Shown one piece after another: positions 23,011 to 32,693 of a stretch of DNA of 64,000 nucleotides. The notes beneath the pieces were generated by a model. It was not told the origin of the DNA. It was given only the letters and a program-made list of their open reading frames with translations, and searched no databases. The DNA comes from Gammaproteobacteria bacterium. GTDB taxonomy: Bacteria; Pseudomonadota; Gammaproteobacteria; Pseudomonadales; Azotimanducaceae. Location of the stretch: NCBI GenBank assembly GCA_012960535.1, contig DUBB01000019.1, positions 56,974 through 120,973 of the forward strand, in the 5' to 3' direction. The first letter of the stretch is position 1; the number at the start of each line of letters is the position of its first letter. A program made the translations under genes and the position numbers.

Positions 23011-24126
23011 TTAAACAATCATCGGGCTGATAACATATTGCGACTGTAAATCATCAGGGTCATTTAACAAGCACGGACTGGTTGCATTCGACAACTGCAT
23101 AACCAGTGTGTCTCCTGTCATAACAGATAAGGCTTCTATCAGAAAATTAACATTAAACCCGATTTCCAAGGGTAGCCCTTCATAGCCAATGCTCAACATC
23201 TCAGTTGCCTGTTCCTGTTGCGGGTTATTAGTAAATAACTCCAGCGCGTTGTCACCCGCCGATAGTTTCACATTCTTATAAACTTCATTGGAAAGTATTG
23301 AGGTTCTAACCAACGCTTCGCGCAAACTGGTCCTCTTACACTGAATCGACTTATCTCCCGCTACCGGTATCGCCTTACTGTAATCAGGATACTCCGCATC
23401 GATTAATTTAGTGGTGAGCCGCGCAGCGCCAGACAGCAAGACCATGTGATTATCTGTAAAGGCTATCTTAATTCCTTCAGGGGTATCGGAAACAAGTCTC
23501 TGTAGCTCTATGATACCTTTACGAGGAACAATCACTCGCAACTTATTTCCAGTATTTTCGATGGTCGTATCAGTCATTGCTAACCTCTGACCATTGGTCG
23601 CAACAAGTCTTAAAACCGAGTCTTCTTGTTCGAATAACATCCCGTTAAAAAAATAACGTACATCCTGCTGAGCCATAGCAAAACTTGTTTTATCTAACAT
23701 CGTCTTAAGCACAGTGGCGGGTAATTCAAAGGAATTATCGGTATCTTCTTCATGCTCCAGGTTTGGAAAATCCATAGCCGGTAGTGTTGCCAGTTGCGAT
23801 TCAAACTCGCCGCTATTTAACGTAAACCGGCTGTCAGCAACATTTACCGCAATTCTACTGTCAGCGGGCAAATTCTTACAGATATCTAGCAGCTTTCTTC
23901 CTGGAACGGCGAGTTGACCTTCCTCTGAAACCATTAAATCAGATTCCTCACTAGAGATCGTCATTTTGACTTCAACTTCTTGATCGGTACCTGTCAGAGA
24001 AATTTTCTGATGTTCTGCATGCAACAGAATATGAGATAAAATCGGCAGCGTCTGCTTCTTTTCAATGACATTGACCACCTGTTGTAAAGCATCAATAAAT
24101 GCCGCTCTGGAAATGGTAAAATTCAT
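23011..24126 (-). CDS. dnaN: Second DNA polymerase III sliding clamp paralogue, next to dnaA
   Basis: This 371-residue full-length beta-clamp paralogue lies eight bases after the dnaA stop. The fold-defining segments match (QTLPILSHILL, GTDQEVEV, LATLPAMDFP, SFAMAQQDVRYFFNGML, IVPRKGIIELQRL). Positions that form the peptide-binding cleft differ from the other copy: VATNGQRLAM instead of VATDGHRLAM, YPDYSKAIP instead of FPDYERVIP, and the C-terminus VISPMIV instead of VIMPMKL. It also has a short acidic insertion near residue 65 (SSEESDLMVSEEG). It is an intact gene with no frameshift. It may be a specialised clamp with altered partner binding; that is inference from the substitutions. Confidence 0.92.
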   Translation of the reverse strand: MNFTISRAAFIDALQQVVNVIEKKQTLPILSHILLHAEHQKISLTGTDQEVEVKMTISSEESDLMVSEEGQLAVPGRKLLDICKNLPADSRIAVNVADSRFTLNSGEFESQLATLPAMDFPNLEHEEDTDNSFELPATVLKTMLDKTSFAMAQQDVRYFFNGMLFEQEDSVLRLVATNGQRLAMTDTTIENTGNKLRVIVPRKGIIELQRLVSDTPEGIKIAFTDNHMVLLSGAARLTTKLIDAEYPDYSKAIPVAGDKSIQCKRTSLREALVRTSILSNEVYKNVKLSAGDNALELFTNNPQQEQATEMLSIGYEGLPLEIGFNVNFLIEALSVMTGDTLVMQLSNATSPCLLNDPDDLQSQYVISPMIV

Positions 24127-24134
24127 CCCATCAC

Positions 24135-25478
24135 CTAACTTGTTAACAACCTTTTCAAGTTACGATAATCCTCCTTAATATCGGGATTCAGCTCCTTTAA
24201 CTCGTCTATTTTTCGGCAAGCATGTAAAACAGTGGTATGATCTCTGCCACCAAATGCATCGCCAATCTCTGGCAAGCTATGGCTGGTCAGATCTTTAGAT
24301 AACGCCATGGCGACCTGCCGGGGTCTGGCAACTGAACGATTCCTCTTTTTAGAAAGCAGTTCCCCTAAGCGAAGTTTGTAATAATCGGCCACTGTTTTTT
24401 GAATATTATCGACGCCGACCTGTCTATTCTGAATCGCAATGAGATCTCGCAACGCCTGCTTAACCTGATCAATGGTGATTGATCGTCCAGTGAAATTAGC
24501 ATTGGCAATGACGCGTTTCAGGGCCCCTTCCAACTCTCGGACGTTTGATCGCACTCTTTCAGCGATAAAGAACGCGGCGTCCGACGGAATAAATACTTTC
24601 TCACGTTCTGCTATCTTCATTAATATAGCAACACGCGTTTCCAGCTCAGGTGGCTCGACAGCCGCGGTCATTCCCCAAACAAATCGGCTTTCCAGTCGCT
24701 CTTCAAGACCTACTATTTCCTTGGGGTATCGATCGCAGGTCAATACGATCTGGCGGCCTTCCTCTTGCAAGCGATTAAACACGTGAAAAAATTCTTCCTG
24801 AGACTTAGATCCTTTCGCCAGAAATTGGATATCATCCATCAGAAGCACATCAACGGAACGGTAATACTGCGTGAAATCGGACATTGCGCCTCGCTCAATC
24901 GCGCGCACCATATCTTCCATAAACCGTTGTGAGTACATATAAGATACTTTCAATTCAGGATGAGATTCTGCAATAGAATTACCAACCGCATGCATCAGAT
25001 GGGTTTTACCCAAGCCAACGCCCCCATACAATAACAAGGGATTATAAGAACTGCCGCCGATATTTTGAGTGACCTGAACCGCAGCAGCCCTGGCCATTTC
25101 ATTAGACCGGCCTTCCACAAAACTATCAAAAGTAAAAGACTTGTTGAGCTCCAGAAGGGGGTAGAAATTTTCTCTCTTAACAAACGAATTAGCCGATATT
25201 TTCTTATGACTAACCGGAACTCTATTGATTTCCTGTTGGATTCGCTGACTGCCAATGCGTATCTCAACACTGATAGTTCCGCTTTCCTGCAGCAACACCT
25301 TGATTCGCGTCAGATACTGACTTGTTAAGGTATCAAGAATATATTTATTGGGTGCAAGTAATAACAAATGCCCGTCTTCATCAGACACCTGCAATGGCTT
25401 AATCCAAGTATTAAATTGTTGACTAGATAGCTCTTTCTGAAGCTCATTTAGACATTTTTGCCAAACTTTGGATGCCAC
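24135..25478 (-). CDS. dnaA: Chromosomal replication initiator DnaA
   Basis: DnaA binds 9-mer boxes at oriC and opens the duplex. The 447-residue protein has domain I ([26 protein letters not shown]) and a short linker. The AAA+ domain shows [19 protein letters not shown] (Walker A) and [27 protein letters not shown] (Walker B), with arginine-finger/sensor regions. The domain IV signature [15 protein letters not shown] closes it. The start is GTG at 25478, which gives [10 protein letters not shown]. It is divergent from rpmH across the putative origin. Confidence 0.96.
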   Translation of the reverse strand: MASKVWQKCLNELQKELSSQQFNTWIKPLQVSDEDGHLLLLAPNKYILDTLTSQYLTRIKVLLQESGTISVEIRIGSQRIQQEINRVPVSHKKISANSFVKRENFYPLLELNKSFTFDSFVEGRSNEMARAAAVQVTQNIGGSSYNPLLLYGGVGLGKTHLMHAVGNSIAESHPELKVSYMYSQRFMEDMVRAIERGAMSDFTQYYRSVDVLLMDDIQFLAKGSKSQEEFFHVFNRLQEEGRQIVLTCDRYPKEIVGLEERLESRFVWGMTAAVEPPELETRVAILMKIAEREKVFIPSDAAFFIAERVRSNVRELEGALKRVIANANFTGRSITIDQVKQALRDLIAIQNRQVGVDNIQKTVADYYKLRLGELLSKKRNRSVARPRQVAMALSKDLTSHSLPEIGDAFGGRDHTTVLHACRKIDELKELNPDIKEDYRNLKRLLTS

Positions 25479-26020
25479 TGATTCACCAACTCTAGAAATT
25501 AAAATATTTCAGATTCTTTATCTGATCGAACCCTTCACTACCGTGACCGCTAGGGCTTGTCTTTTACTTTATTCGCTGAAAATTATACTAACCTTATTCC
25601 CTTACTCAGTGCTAGTAATATTATTGATTATTACAAATTCTTACAAAAAAATATTTCATATTATCAAAGGTTTAAGGGACTTCTTGTGGATAACTTGTGG
25701 GTAGCTTGTAAACAACTGGTTAATACAAAGCGTGCTATCATCAACCAGTGGATAACTGTCGATTCCATACAACCATAACCCACAATATAACCAGATATTA
25801 CGCACAGTTAAACACGCCATCTAGAAGAACCATAAGGCCATGAATTTACAGAAAAAAAAGCACTTACCCACTGGAGAAGGTTCTATAATAATAATAACAA
25901 TAATAAATTTAATAAATATATATTTATCTATTAGGAAGTAATCATGAGCCTCGTTGAATCAAAAATAACACACAATAATAATCAAAATCTTGCACTTAAA
26001 TACTGTTTACCATTAAATAG
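25479..26020. other. Putative chromosomal replication origin (oriC), dnaA-rpmH gap
   Basis: A gap of about 600 bp lies between dnaA and rpmH, the position of oriC in pseudomonads. On the minus strand a perfect DnaA box TTATCCACA lies at 25685-25693 and a one-mismatch box at 25747-25755. Two-mismatch candidates lie at 25696-25704, 25776-25784 and 25864-25872. A very AT-rich run (about 25883-25930, ATAATAATAACAATAATAAA and similar) is a good candidate unwinding element. Genes on each side point outward, as expected for leading-strand bias. Box spacing resembles a real cluster, but consensus is strict for only one. Confidence 0.8.
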
Positions 26021-26042
26021 AACATTGACGTTACGGCCCTAA
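25944..26042 (+). CDS. Possible 32-codon small ORF before rpmH
   Basis: ATG at 25944 is preceded by AGGAAG with five bases of spacing, the best ribosome-binding site in the gap. It reads MSLVESKITHNNN and on to a TAA at 26040. The product (32 residues) resembles nothing I recognise. It runs across the rpmH -35 region. Chance occurrence in AT-rich DNA is quite possible. Confidence 0.2.
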   Translation: MSLVESKITHNNNQNLALKYCLPLNRTLTLRP

Positions 26043-26053
26043 AACCTTAGAAT
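26025..26053 (+). promoter_or_regulatory. Sigma-70-type promoter for rpmH operon
   Basis: TTGACG (26025-26030), a 17-base spacer and TAGAAT (26048-26053) match the consensus with one mismatch in each hexamer. Transcription would start near 26060, giving a leader of about 28 bases before rpmH and reading on into rnpA-yidD-yidC. Confidence 0.75.
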
Positions 26054-26087
26054 CGCGCGTCCTAAAGAAAGAGTTGGGTTTAATAAA

Positions 26088-26222
26088 ATGAAACGTACTT
26101 TTCAGCCAAGTGTATTGAAACGTAAGCGGACCCACGGATTTCGTTCTCGAATGTCTACTAAAGCTGGGCGACTTGTTTTAAAACGTCGCAGAGCTAAAGG
26201 CAGACACGAATTATCCGCGTAA
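26088..26222 (+). CDS. rpmH: 50S ribosomal protein L34
   Basis: This 44-residue basic protein begins [21 protein letters not shown] and ends GRHELSA, a textbook L34. It is a structural protein of the large ribosomal subunit. It is the first gene after the origin on the plus strand, with a strong promoter upstream. rnpA follows within about ten bases, the usual arrangement. Confidence 0.98.
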   Translation: MKRTFQPSVLKRKRTHGFRSRMSTKAGRLVLKRRRAKGRHELSA

Positions 26223-26232
26223 AAAAAGTAGA

Positions 26233-26627
26233 GTGACAGAAAAATCACCGGCTTAGAGCACGATTTTCCGGTAAGTAGAAGACTCCATGAACGTGCTGCA
26301 TACGACTGGGTTTTTAAACACACGGAATACCGACACCATGACCACTGTTTCATGGTTTTAGCCAGCAGAGGAAAATCTGAACAGGGCAGATTAGGTGTCA
26401 TCGTTGGTAAGAGAAATATCAATAAAGCGGTCTGTCGAAATCAGTTTAAACGAATAACCAGAGAAGCTTTTAGAAAAACATCTAACCACCATCTTGATAT
26501 TATTGTCCTTGCTAAATCCAAAGGTGATAGCCTCTCAAAACAGGATCTTTGTGAACGTCTAACCCTCGCCTTCAATAAATTAATTCAAAAATCGGAAGAT
26601 AAACGTGATCAAGCGTTACGCGATTAA
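26233..26627 (+). CDS. rnpA: Ribonuclease P protein component, with a frame problem at the start
   Basis: The protein subunit of RNase P matures tRNA 5' ends. The core is clear: LGVIVGKRNINKAVCRNQFKRITREAFR is the family RNR region, and HLDIIVLAK follows. The conserved N-terminal DFPVSRRLHE (from about 26262) is in the same frame, but no ATG, GTG or TTG lies between it and the upstream in-frame stop at 26229. The first in-frame ATG (26352) would remove about 30 conserved residues. A GTG at 26233 is one frame off; a single extra T near 26253 would give MTEKSPALEHDFPVSRRL. So this is a one-base indel (real or sequencing) or a non-standard start. The 3' end overlaps yidD. Confidence 0.85.
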
Positions 26628-26835
26628 ACTTATTTACTTTTATCAATGGACACTGTCTGGATTGCTTGGCCAGAATTGTCGGTTCTATCCATCGTGTTCC
26701 CATTACGCTATAGAAAGTATCGATCGATTTGGATTGTTCAAAGGGTGCAGGTTAGCGGCCATCAGAATCTCGAAATGTCACCCATTTCATCCAGGAGGAA
26801 CTGATCTTGTTCCTCAACAGGAATCACTTAAGTAG
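26605..26835 (+). CDS. yidD: Membrane protein insertion efficiency factor YidD
   Basis: The 76-residue protein has the invariant cysteine-rich core GQNCRFYPSCSHYAIESI followed by KGCRLAAIRISKCHPFHPGG. It starts with an amphipathic helix (IKLIYFYQWTLSGLLG) that places it at the inner face of the membrane. It assists YidC-dependent insertion. Start GTG at 26605 lies within the end of rnpA (23-base overlap), and yidC begins five bases after its stop. Confidence 0.95.
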   Translation: MIKRYAIKLIYFYQWTLSGLLGQNCRFYPSCSHYAIESIDRFGLFKGCRLAAIRISKCHPFHPGGTDLVPQQESLK

Positions 26836-26840
26836 GTTAT

Positions 26841-28526
26841 ATGGATTATCAGCGAATTCTCATTTTTATTGGCCTAAGCATTACCGGTTATTTACTGGTT
26901 TTTAACTGGCAACAGGATTATGGTAACGAAAGTAAACAGCCTGCTACCGAGTCTGGCTATGAAGAACGGACCGATAGCTTTGATGGGGAATTGAATAGCG
27001 TCCCAGAAAATGATCATCAGATCCCCGAATTGTTTGCAGACAAGCGCCTGAAAAATCCATTAATCCAGAAATCTGATGCTCTAGCGGCACCACAATATCA
27101 CATTAAAGTTAAGACCGACGTACTGGAAGTCACCATCAACCTTCATGGTGGAGATATTGATCAAGCAGATCTGCTCAAATACCCCACGCAGATCAATGAG
27201 CCCGATAACCCGCTGATTCTTTTAAATCCCAAGAATCTTTATTCAGCTCAGAGCGGTCTTATCGGACCCAATGGGACTGATAAAACGGGCTCGAGACCAG
27301 ATTATAAGGCTCGTTTCAATGAGTATGTATTAGATTCTGGGGAACAGGAGTTAATTGTTCCGATAACACTCGAGAACCCGGTTAATGGGCTTATTCTTAT
27401 TAAGGAGTTTGTTTTCAGGCAGACCGACTATCTGGTGGATGTGCGCTATCGGTTAACCAATATTGGATCAGTGCCCGCTAAGGTGGCCTTTTATGGCCAG
27501 ATTAAAAGAGATGGTCAGGATCCTGTGGGCGAAGATACCAATAGCATGGGCATGCAGCCTTTCGTCGGCGTTGCAACTCGCACGAAGGATGATCTCTATC
27601 AGAAGTTTACCGCTGATGATTTGCAGGAAGAATCTTTCCAGGTCTCTTTACAGGGAGGCTACATCGCGTTTTCGCAACATTACTTTTTGAGTGCCTGGGT
27701 ACCGGCGCAGGATAAAGCGTCCAATTTTTACGCTAGGAAATTAAATAGTAGAGATATTCTGTTATTGGGTTTTACCTCTGAAGAGTTAGAGATAGCACCT
27801 GGGCAGAGCGAGATACTGGGTGGATCATTTTATATGGGCCCCAAGAATCAAAAGCGTTTGGACGAGATTGCAGATGGTTTAGGCTTAACCGTGGATTATG
27901 GCTTTCTCTGGTGGTTAGCGCAGCCGTTGTTCAGTGGCCTGACTTTATTTCACTCACTGGTAAACAATTGGGGCTATGCGATTATCCTGCTTACCATACT
28001 GGTTAAAATGTTGCTCTATCCTCTGTCTGCAGCCAGTTTTCGATCCATGGCTAAAATGCGAAAACTGCAGCCCGAAATGGCTCGACTGAAAGAACGTTTT
28101 GGTGATGATAAGCAGAAGTTCAGCCAGGCTATGATGGAAATGTATAAAAAAGAAGGCGCTAATCCTTTGGGCGGTTGTTTGCCTATTCTGTTACAAATGC
28201 CGGTTTTTCTGGCGCTTTACTGGACCTTAATGGAGAGCGTTGAACTTAGACAGGCGCCGTTTCTACTATGGATTAATGATCTATCTGTTATGGATCCCTA
28301 TTTTGTGTTGCCAATTTTGATGGGAATTTCCATGTTTTTAACGCAGATGATGCAACCAGAACCACCAGACCCGATTCAGGCGAAAGTATTTAAGTTCTTG
28401 CCTATCATGATGACCTTCTTTTTCTTATGGTTTCCAGCGGGGCTGGTTCTTTATTGGTTGATTAACAATATCCTGAGTGTTTTACAGCAGTTATACGTAA
28501 CACGAAGCTTGGAAAAAGCAGGTTAA
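26841..28526 (+). CDS. yidC: Membrane protein insertase YidC
   Basis: YidC inserts and folds inner-membrane proteins with or without Sec. The 561-residue product has an N-terminal transmembrane helix (ILIFIGLSITGYLLVFNWQ) and a large periplasmic beta domain (about residues 70-340). The conserved five-helix C-terminal region covers NNWGYAIILLTILVKMLLYPLS, NPLGGCLPILLQMPVFLALYW and FFLWFPAGLVLYWLINNILS. The groove arginine lies in the AASFRSMAKM segment. Length and layout match the Gram-negative form. Confidence 0.97.
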   Translation: MDYQRILIFIGLSITGYLLVFNWQQDYGNESKQPATESGYEERTDSFDGELNSVPENDHQIPELFADKRLKNPLIQKSDALAAPQYHIKVKTDVLEVTINLHGGDIDQADLLKYPTQINEPDNPLILLNPKNLYSAQSGLIGPNGTDKTGSRPDYKARFNEYVLDSGEQELIVPITLENPVNGLILIKEFVFRQTDYLVDVRYRLTNIGSVPAKVAFYGQIKRDGQDPVGEDTNSMGMQPFVGVATRTKDDLYQKFTADDLQEESFQVSLQGGYIAFSQHYFLSAWVPAQDKASNFYARKLNSRDILLLGFTSEELEIAPGQSEILGGSFYMGPKNQKRLDEIADGLGLTVDYGFLWWLAQPLFSGLTLFHSLVNNWGYAIILLTILVKMLLYPLSAASFRSMAKMRKLQPEMARLKERFGDDKQKFSQAMMEMYKKEGANPLGGCLPILLQMPVFLALYWTLMESVELRQAPFLLWINDLSVMDPYFVLPILMGISMFLTQMMQPEPPDPIQAKVFKFLPIMMTFFFLWFPAGLVLYWLINNILSVLQQLYVTRSLEKAG

Positions 28527-28530
28527 ACCC

Positions 28531-29955
28531 TTGAATCAGAATCCAGAGGTTTCTGATTTTTCAACTATCGTAGCCGAAGCGACTCCAGCGGGACGGGGTG
28601 GCATCGGCATCATCCGATTGTCTGGCCCTGACGTCGTTGTCATTGGAACGGCGCTGGTGGGCGAACTCCCTGATAAAAGAGTGGCTGTAACCCGGTTGTT
28701 TAAAAATGCCGATGGCAGTGTGATCGACCAGGGACTTGTTCTATATTTTCAAGGGCCAGCATCATTTACTGGCGAAGATGTGCTGGAGCTGCACGGTCAT
28801 GGTGGCCCAGTGGTCATGTCAATATTACTCAGGCGCTGCATTGAGCTGGGTGCCCGACAGGCGCGACCGGGGGAATTCAGTGAGCGCGCTTTCCTTAATA
28901 ATAAAATCGACCTTGTTCAGGCTGAAGCGGTCGCTGATCTTATCGATAGTGCCAGTGAAGCTGCTGCACGCAGTGCGGTTAAATCACTGCAGGGTGCTTT
29001 CTCCAGTAAGATAAATGAGTTGGTTGAAAAGTTAACACAGCTGCGAATTTTTGTTGAAGCATCAATCGATTTTCCCGAAGAAGAAGAGGATTTTCTCGCG
29101 GATCAGAATGTAATAGTTCATTTACAGGATTTGATTGCTGAGGTGGCCTCCATACTGAGCCGCGCTCAGCAGGGCGTGATCCTGCAGGAAGGATTACACC
29201 TGGTACTGGTGGGTGCAGCAAACTCTGGTAAATCCAGCATGATGAACTTTTTGTCGGGTCAGGAAACTTCTATCGTAACGGAAATAGCGGGTACAACAAG
29301 AGATGTAATCCGGGAGAATATCGTTTTAGACGGTATTCCCATCAGGGTATTAGACACTGCCGGTATACGCGATAGCGATGACCTAATTGAGCGGGAAGGT
29401 GTCAGGAGAACGATTCAATCAATTGAAACGGCAGATGCGGTATTGTGGCTAATTGACTGGTCGGTGGAAACCACTCAAATGGAAGAATTGAAGGTAAACC
29501 CGTCACCGGATCTGATTCATAGAAGGTTAGCGGACCTGAAACAGAACTTGTTTGAAGGTATTAATCTGGAAAAACCGTTAATCCCGGTTCTCAATAAGGT
29601 TGATCTGATTGAATCCATAGAGCTAAGCACTGAAACAGGTGAGTCTGATGCGGTTTATTTTTCCACAAAAACGGGTCAGGGACTGCCCCAGATGATGACG
29701 ATCCTGAAAGAAAAATTAGCGCTGAATCTGCACCCCGATGGGTTGTTCTCTGCTCGCAGGAGGCACTTATCGGCTCTTGAGCTTGGCAGTGAACACCTGC
29801 AGTTGGCTTTATTAAGGCTTACTGAGGAAAGCGCGGGTGAATTAATGGCTGAAGAGCTCAAACGGGCTCAGGATGCTTTAGGTGAAATAACGGGTCAATT
29901 GCGAAGTGATGAGTTATTAGGCAGGATTTTTTCAAGTTTTTGTATAGGTAAGTAA
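28531..29955 (+). CDS. mnmE: tRNA modification GTPase MnmE
   Basis: MnmE, with MnmG, forms the cmnm5 group on wobble U34 of certain tRNAs. The N-terminal formyl-THF-binding domain begins TIVAEATPAGRGGIGIIRLSG. The G domain has GAANSGKSSMMNF (G1), GTTRD (G2), DTAGIRDS (G3) and NKVD (G4). The C-terminal helical domain ends in the catalytic FCIGK. Start is TTG at 28531, five bases after yidC; the family begins here. 474 residues is slightly longer than usual. A degenerate duplicate of its last codons follows the stop. Confidence 0.95.
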   Translation: MNQNPEVSDFSTIVAEATPAGRGGIGIIRLSGPDVVVIGTALVGELPDKRVAVTRLFKNADGSVIDQGLVLYFQGPASFTGEDVLELHGHGGPVVMSILLRRCIELGARQARPGEFSERAFLNNKIDLVQAEAVADLIDSASEAAARSAVKSLQGAFSSKINELVEKLTQLRIFVEASIDFPEEEEDFLADQNVIVHLQDLIAEVASILSRAQQGVILQEGLHLVLVGAANSGKSSMMNFLSGQETSIVTEIAGTTRDVIRENIVLDGIPIRVLDTAGIRDSDDLIEREGVRRTIQSIETADAVLWLIDWSVETTQMEELKVNPSPDLIHRRLADLKQNLFEGINLEKPLIPVLNKVDLIESIELSTETGESDAVYFSTKTGQGLPQMMTILKEKLALNLHPDGLFSARRRHLSALELGSEHLQLALLRLTEESAGELMAEELKRAQDALGEITGQLRSDELLGRIFSSFCIGK

Positions 29956-29990
29956 GCTTGAGGGTTTTTTCAAGTTTGTACGGGTAAGTA
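29927..29990 (+). repeat. Imperfect direct repeat of the mnmE 3' end
   Basis: TTTTTTCAAGTTT...GGTAAGTA at 29927-29954 (end of mnmE including its stop) is repeated imperfectly at 29965-29990. The second copy lies in the gap before mnmG and is not translated in frame. It looks like a small tandem duplication of about 38 bp that has since diverged. Confidence 0.7.
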
Positions 29991-30083
29991 AAACACGGGA
30001 TATAAAAGTGGGTGATATACTAGTCTTTGCTGCAGTAAAGCAGGACAGGTAGTCCTAGAGATAGCTACGGAAAAGGAATTTCA

Positions 30084-31964
30084 GTGAGAATGACTCGATT
30101 CGATGTCATTGTAGTAGGTGGAGGCCATGCTGGCACGGAGGCGGCGCTGGCGGCTGCACGCATGAAATCGAAGACGTTATTGATTACCCAGAACATTGAA
30201 ACCCTTGGTCAGATGTCCTGTAACCCTGCCATAGGGGGTATTGGTAAGAGTCACCTGGTTAAGGAGATTGATGCACTGGGTGGCGTTATGGCAGAAGCTG
30301 CTGATGCTGCAGGAATTCATTTCAGGGTATTAAATGGTCGAAAAGGACCTGCTGTCCGGGCTACTCGTGCGCAGACTGACCGGCAGCTATATAAGGCATT
30401 TGTACGACAGAAACTTGAACATCAGGAAAATCTCAGTTTATTTCAGCAATCGGTGGCGGACTTAATAATAGAGAATAATCGAGTGGTTGGTGTTATCACT
30501 CAGATGCAGCAGCAATTCAGGGCCGATGCAGTCATCCTCACAGTCGGTACCTTCCTGGGTGGGATTATTCACGTTGGCTTGAATCAGCAAAGTGGTGGAA
30601 GAGCAGGAGACGCTGCATCTAATAAGCTTTCTGAACGGCTTAGAGAACTGCCCTTTCAGGTAGGTCGATTAAAAACCGGTACGCCGCCCCGAATTGATGG
30701 CAGAAGCGTCGATTTTGGTTCGTTAACCGAACAGCCCGGCGATACGCCGCGGCCTGTCATGTCTTTTTGGTCAAAAGCAAGCGCACACCCTGAACAGAGA
30801 CCTTGTTATATCACGCATACTAATGAAGCCACCCATGATCTGATTCGAGCTGGTCTGGAGCGGTCGCCGTTGTACTCGGGGGTCATAGATGGCGTCGGGC
30901 CTCGCTACTGCCCGTCTATAGAAGATAAAGTTGTGCGTTTTGCTGATAAAACCGCGCACCAGATTTTTGTTGAACCGGAAGGCTTGAATACCACAGAGCT
31001 TTATCCAAATGGAATTTCAACCAGCCTACCGTTTGATGTCCAGGTAAACCTTATACAGTCTATAAAAGGTTTTGAAAACGCCCATATTTCTCGGCCAGGA
31101 TACGCCATAGAATATGATTTTTTTGAACCCAAGGGATTGAAATCGACCCTGGAAACCAAACCCATTCAGGGGTTGTATTTTGCAGGTCAGATTAATGGTA
31201 CGACAGGCTATGAAGAAGCTGCTGCACAGGGTTTGCTGGCCGGTATTAATGCTGCGCTACAGAGTCAATCCAGAGCGCCCTGGTCACCTGGCAGAGAACA
31301 GGCTTATCTGGGAGTTCTGGTAGACGACCTGATTACCCTTGGAACCCTGGAACCTTATCGTATGTTTACCAGTCGTGCAGAATATCGTTTGATTCTGCGA
31401 CAGGATAATGCGGATAGGCGTCTTACCGAAACTGGAAGGAAGTTGGGCCTAGTTGATGATGGTAAATGGATTAAGTACCTCAAGAAACAAGATAGGATTG
31501 AAAAACTCGCTATAGAAATGGCTGATACCGTGGTTTTTCCGGGTAATTCCGCTATTGATGCGCTGCTGGAAGAACCCTTGGGCCGGGAATATCATCTGTC
31601 AGATTTATTAAAAAGGCCTGGCGTAGATATTCAGTCTCTACTCAGCGCCAGTGGAAAATCCGACGATGATGCCATTGCCGCAGAGCAGGTGGAGATCGAT
31701 ATCAAGTATCGAGGTTATATTGCCCGGCAACAACAGGATATTGATCGAACCCGTGCACAGTACTCCCTTAATATACCGGTCGATATGGATTATGCGTGTA
31801 TCCATGGTTTATCAAATGAAGTGAAGCAGAAGTTGCAAGATGTAAAACCTGAGAATCTGGGTCAGGCCAGCAGAATATCTGGCGTGACGCCCGCTGCGGT
31901 ATCGCTGCTGCTGGTTCATTTAAAGCGGCGGCGTGATCTGCAGCGCCCTGCAGCAACAGGGTGA
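30084..31964 (+). CDS. mnmG: tRNA uridine-5-carboxymethylaminomethyl modification enzyme MnmG (GidA)
   Basis: This FAD-dependent partner of MnmE has the dinucleotide-binding loop [18 protein letters not shown] at residues 10-27. It also has [23 protein letters not shown] with the family cysteine, and [14 protein letters not shown] near residue 195. The second NAD-binding region and the long C-terminal helical domain are present (626 residues). Start GTG 30084 has AAGGAA six bases upstream; ATG 30090 is the alternative. The stop overlaps rsmG by four bases. Confidence 0.96.
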   Translation: MRMTRFDVIVVGGGHAGTEAALAAARMKSKTLLITQNIETLGQMSCNPAIGGIGKSHLVKEIDALGGVMAEAADAAGIHFRVLNGRKGPAVRATRAQTDRQLYKAFVRQKLEHQENLSLFQQSVADLIIENNRVVGVITQMQQQFRADAVILTVGTFLGGIIHVGLNQQSGGRAGDAASNKLSERLRELPFQVGRLKTGTPPRIDGRSVDFGSLTEQPGDTPRPVMSFWSKASAHPEQRPCYITHTNEATHDLIRAGLERSPLYSGVIDGVGPRYCPSIEDKVVRFADKTAHQIFVEPEGLNTTELYPNGISTSLPFDVQVNLIQSIKGFENAHISRPGYAIEYDFFEPKGLKSTLETKPIQGLYFAGQINGTTGYEEAAAQGLLAGINAALQSQSRAPWSPGREQAYLGVLVDDLITLGTLEPYRMFTSRAEYRLILRQDNADRRLTETGRKLGLVDDGKWIKYLKKQDRIEKLAIEMADTVVFPGNSAIDALLEEPLGREYHLSDLLKRPGVDIQSLLSASGKSDDDAIAAEQVEIDIKYRGYIARQQQDIDRTRAQYSLNIPVDMDYACIHGLSNEVKQKLQDVKPENLGQASRISGVTPAAVSLLLVHLKRRRDLQRPAATG

Positions 31965-32608
31965 GCGTTTCGTCGACACTCGGTACGGGCTTAGCAGAAT
32001 TGACTCGGGCAGACGCTGGTTTGCGGTCCTGCCCGGAATTTATAGCGGCACTTAATGATTATCTTGGCTTAATGCATCGCTGGAATCAGCGTTTTAATCT
32101 TACCGCCGTCAAAACGCTCGATGAGATGGTGAGCAGGCATCTGCTTGATTCGTTAACTTTGGTGCCTTATGTTACCGGGGCTGAAGTCATTGATGTGGGT
32201 AGTGGCGCAGGGTTACCGGGTATTCCTCTGGCTTTGAATTTCCCTGAAAAACATTTTGTCTTGTTGGATGCTAGTGGTAAAAAAACTCGATTTCTGACGC
32301 AGGTCAAAATAGAGTTAGGGTTGCACAACGTTGAGGTCGTGCAGTCCAGAGTAGAGTCGCTGCGTGATCGGAAATTTGACCAGGTTGTTTGTCGGGCTTT
32401 CAGACAACCCCTGGATATATACCCGTCGCTTGCTCATCTATTAAAACCCTCTGGCAATATCCTGGCGATGATTAGTCGTTTTGATAAAGCGCTCGCAGTT
32501 AGTTTGTCTACCTGTGATTATATATTCAGGCATCAGCGTTTGCGGGTGCCTTTTATGAATTCAGAAAGGGGTCTGTTGATTATTGAAGATTCGAAAGCCC
32601 GCAGTTGA
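31961..32608 (+). CDS. rsmG: 16S rRNA (guanine-527 N7)-methyltransferase
   Basis: RsmG (GidB) methylates G527 of 16S rRNA. The 215-residue protein has the substrate-binding N-terminus ([32 protein letters not shown]). The SAM motif [17 protein letters not shown] and [14 protein letters not shown] follow. The start is GTG at 31961, overlapping the mnmG stop. It belongs to the mnmG-rsmG-parA-parB run that flanks oriC in most gammaproteobacteria. Confidence 0.95.
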   Translation: MSVSSTLGTGLAELTRADAGLRSCPEFIAALNDYLGLMHRWNQRFNLTAVKTLDEMVSRHLLDSLTLVPYVTGAEVIDVGSGAGLPGIPLALNFPEKHFVLLDASGKKTRFLTQVKIELGLHNVEVVQSRVESLRDRKFDQVVCRAFRQPLDIYPSLAHLLKPSGNILAMISRFDKALAVSLSTCDYIFRHQRLRVPFMNSERGLLIIEDSKARS

Positions 32609-32693
32609 ACAGGCTAGACCCCTTTGATTTAATTGCAGATTACGCCGTAATCGACCAGGAAGCCCTGGCAGTGATGATAAAGAGTAATGGATT

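Noticed and set aside
24775..24790. CACGTG followed by A-rich sequence as a third parS site
   Set aside because: The left half has no TGTTT and the right half differs too; only the 6-bp core matches.
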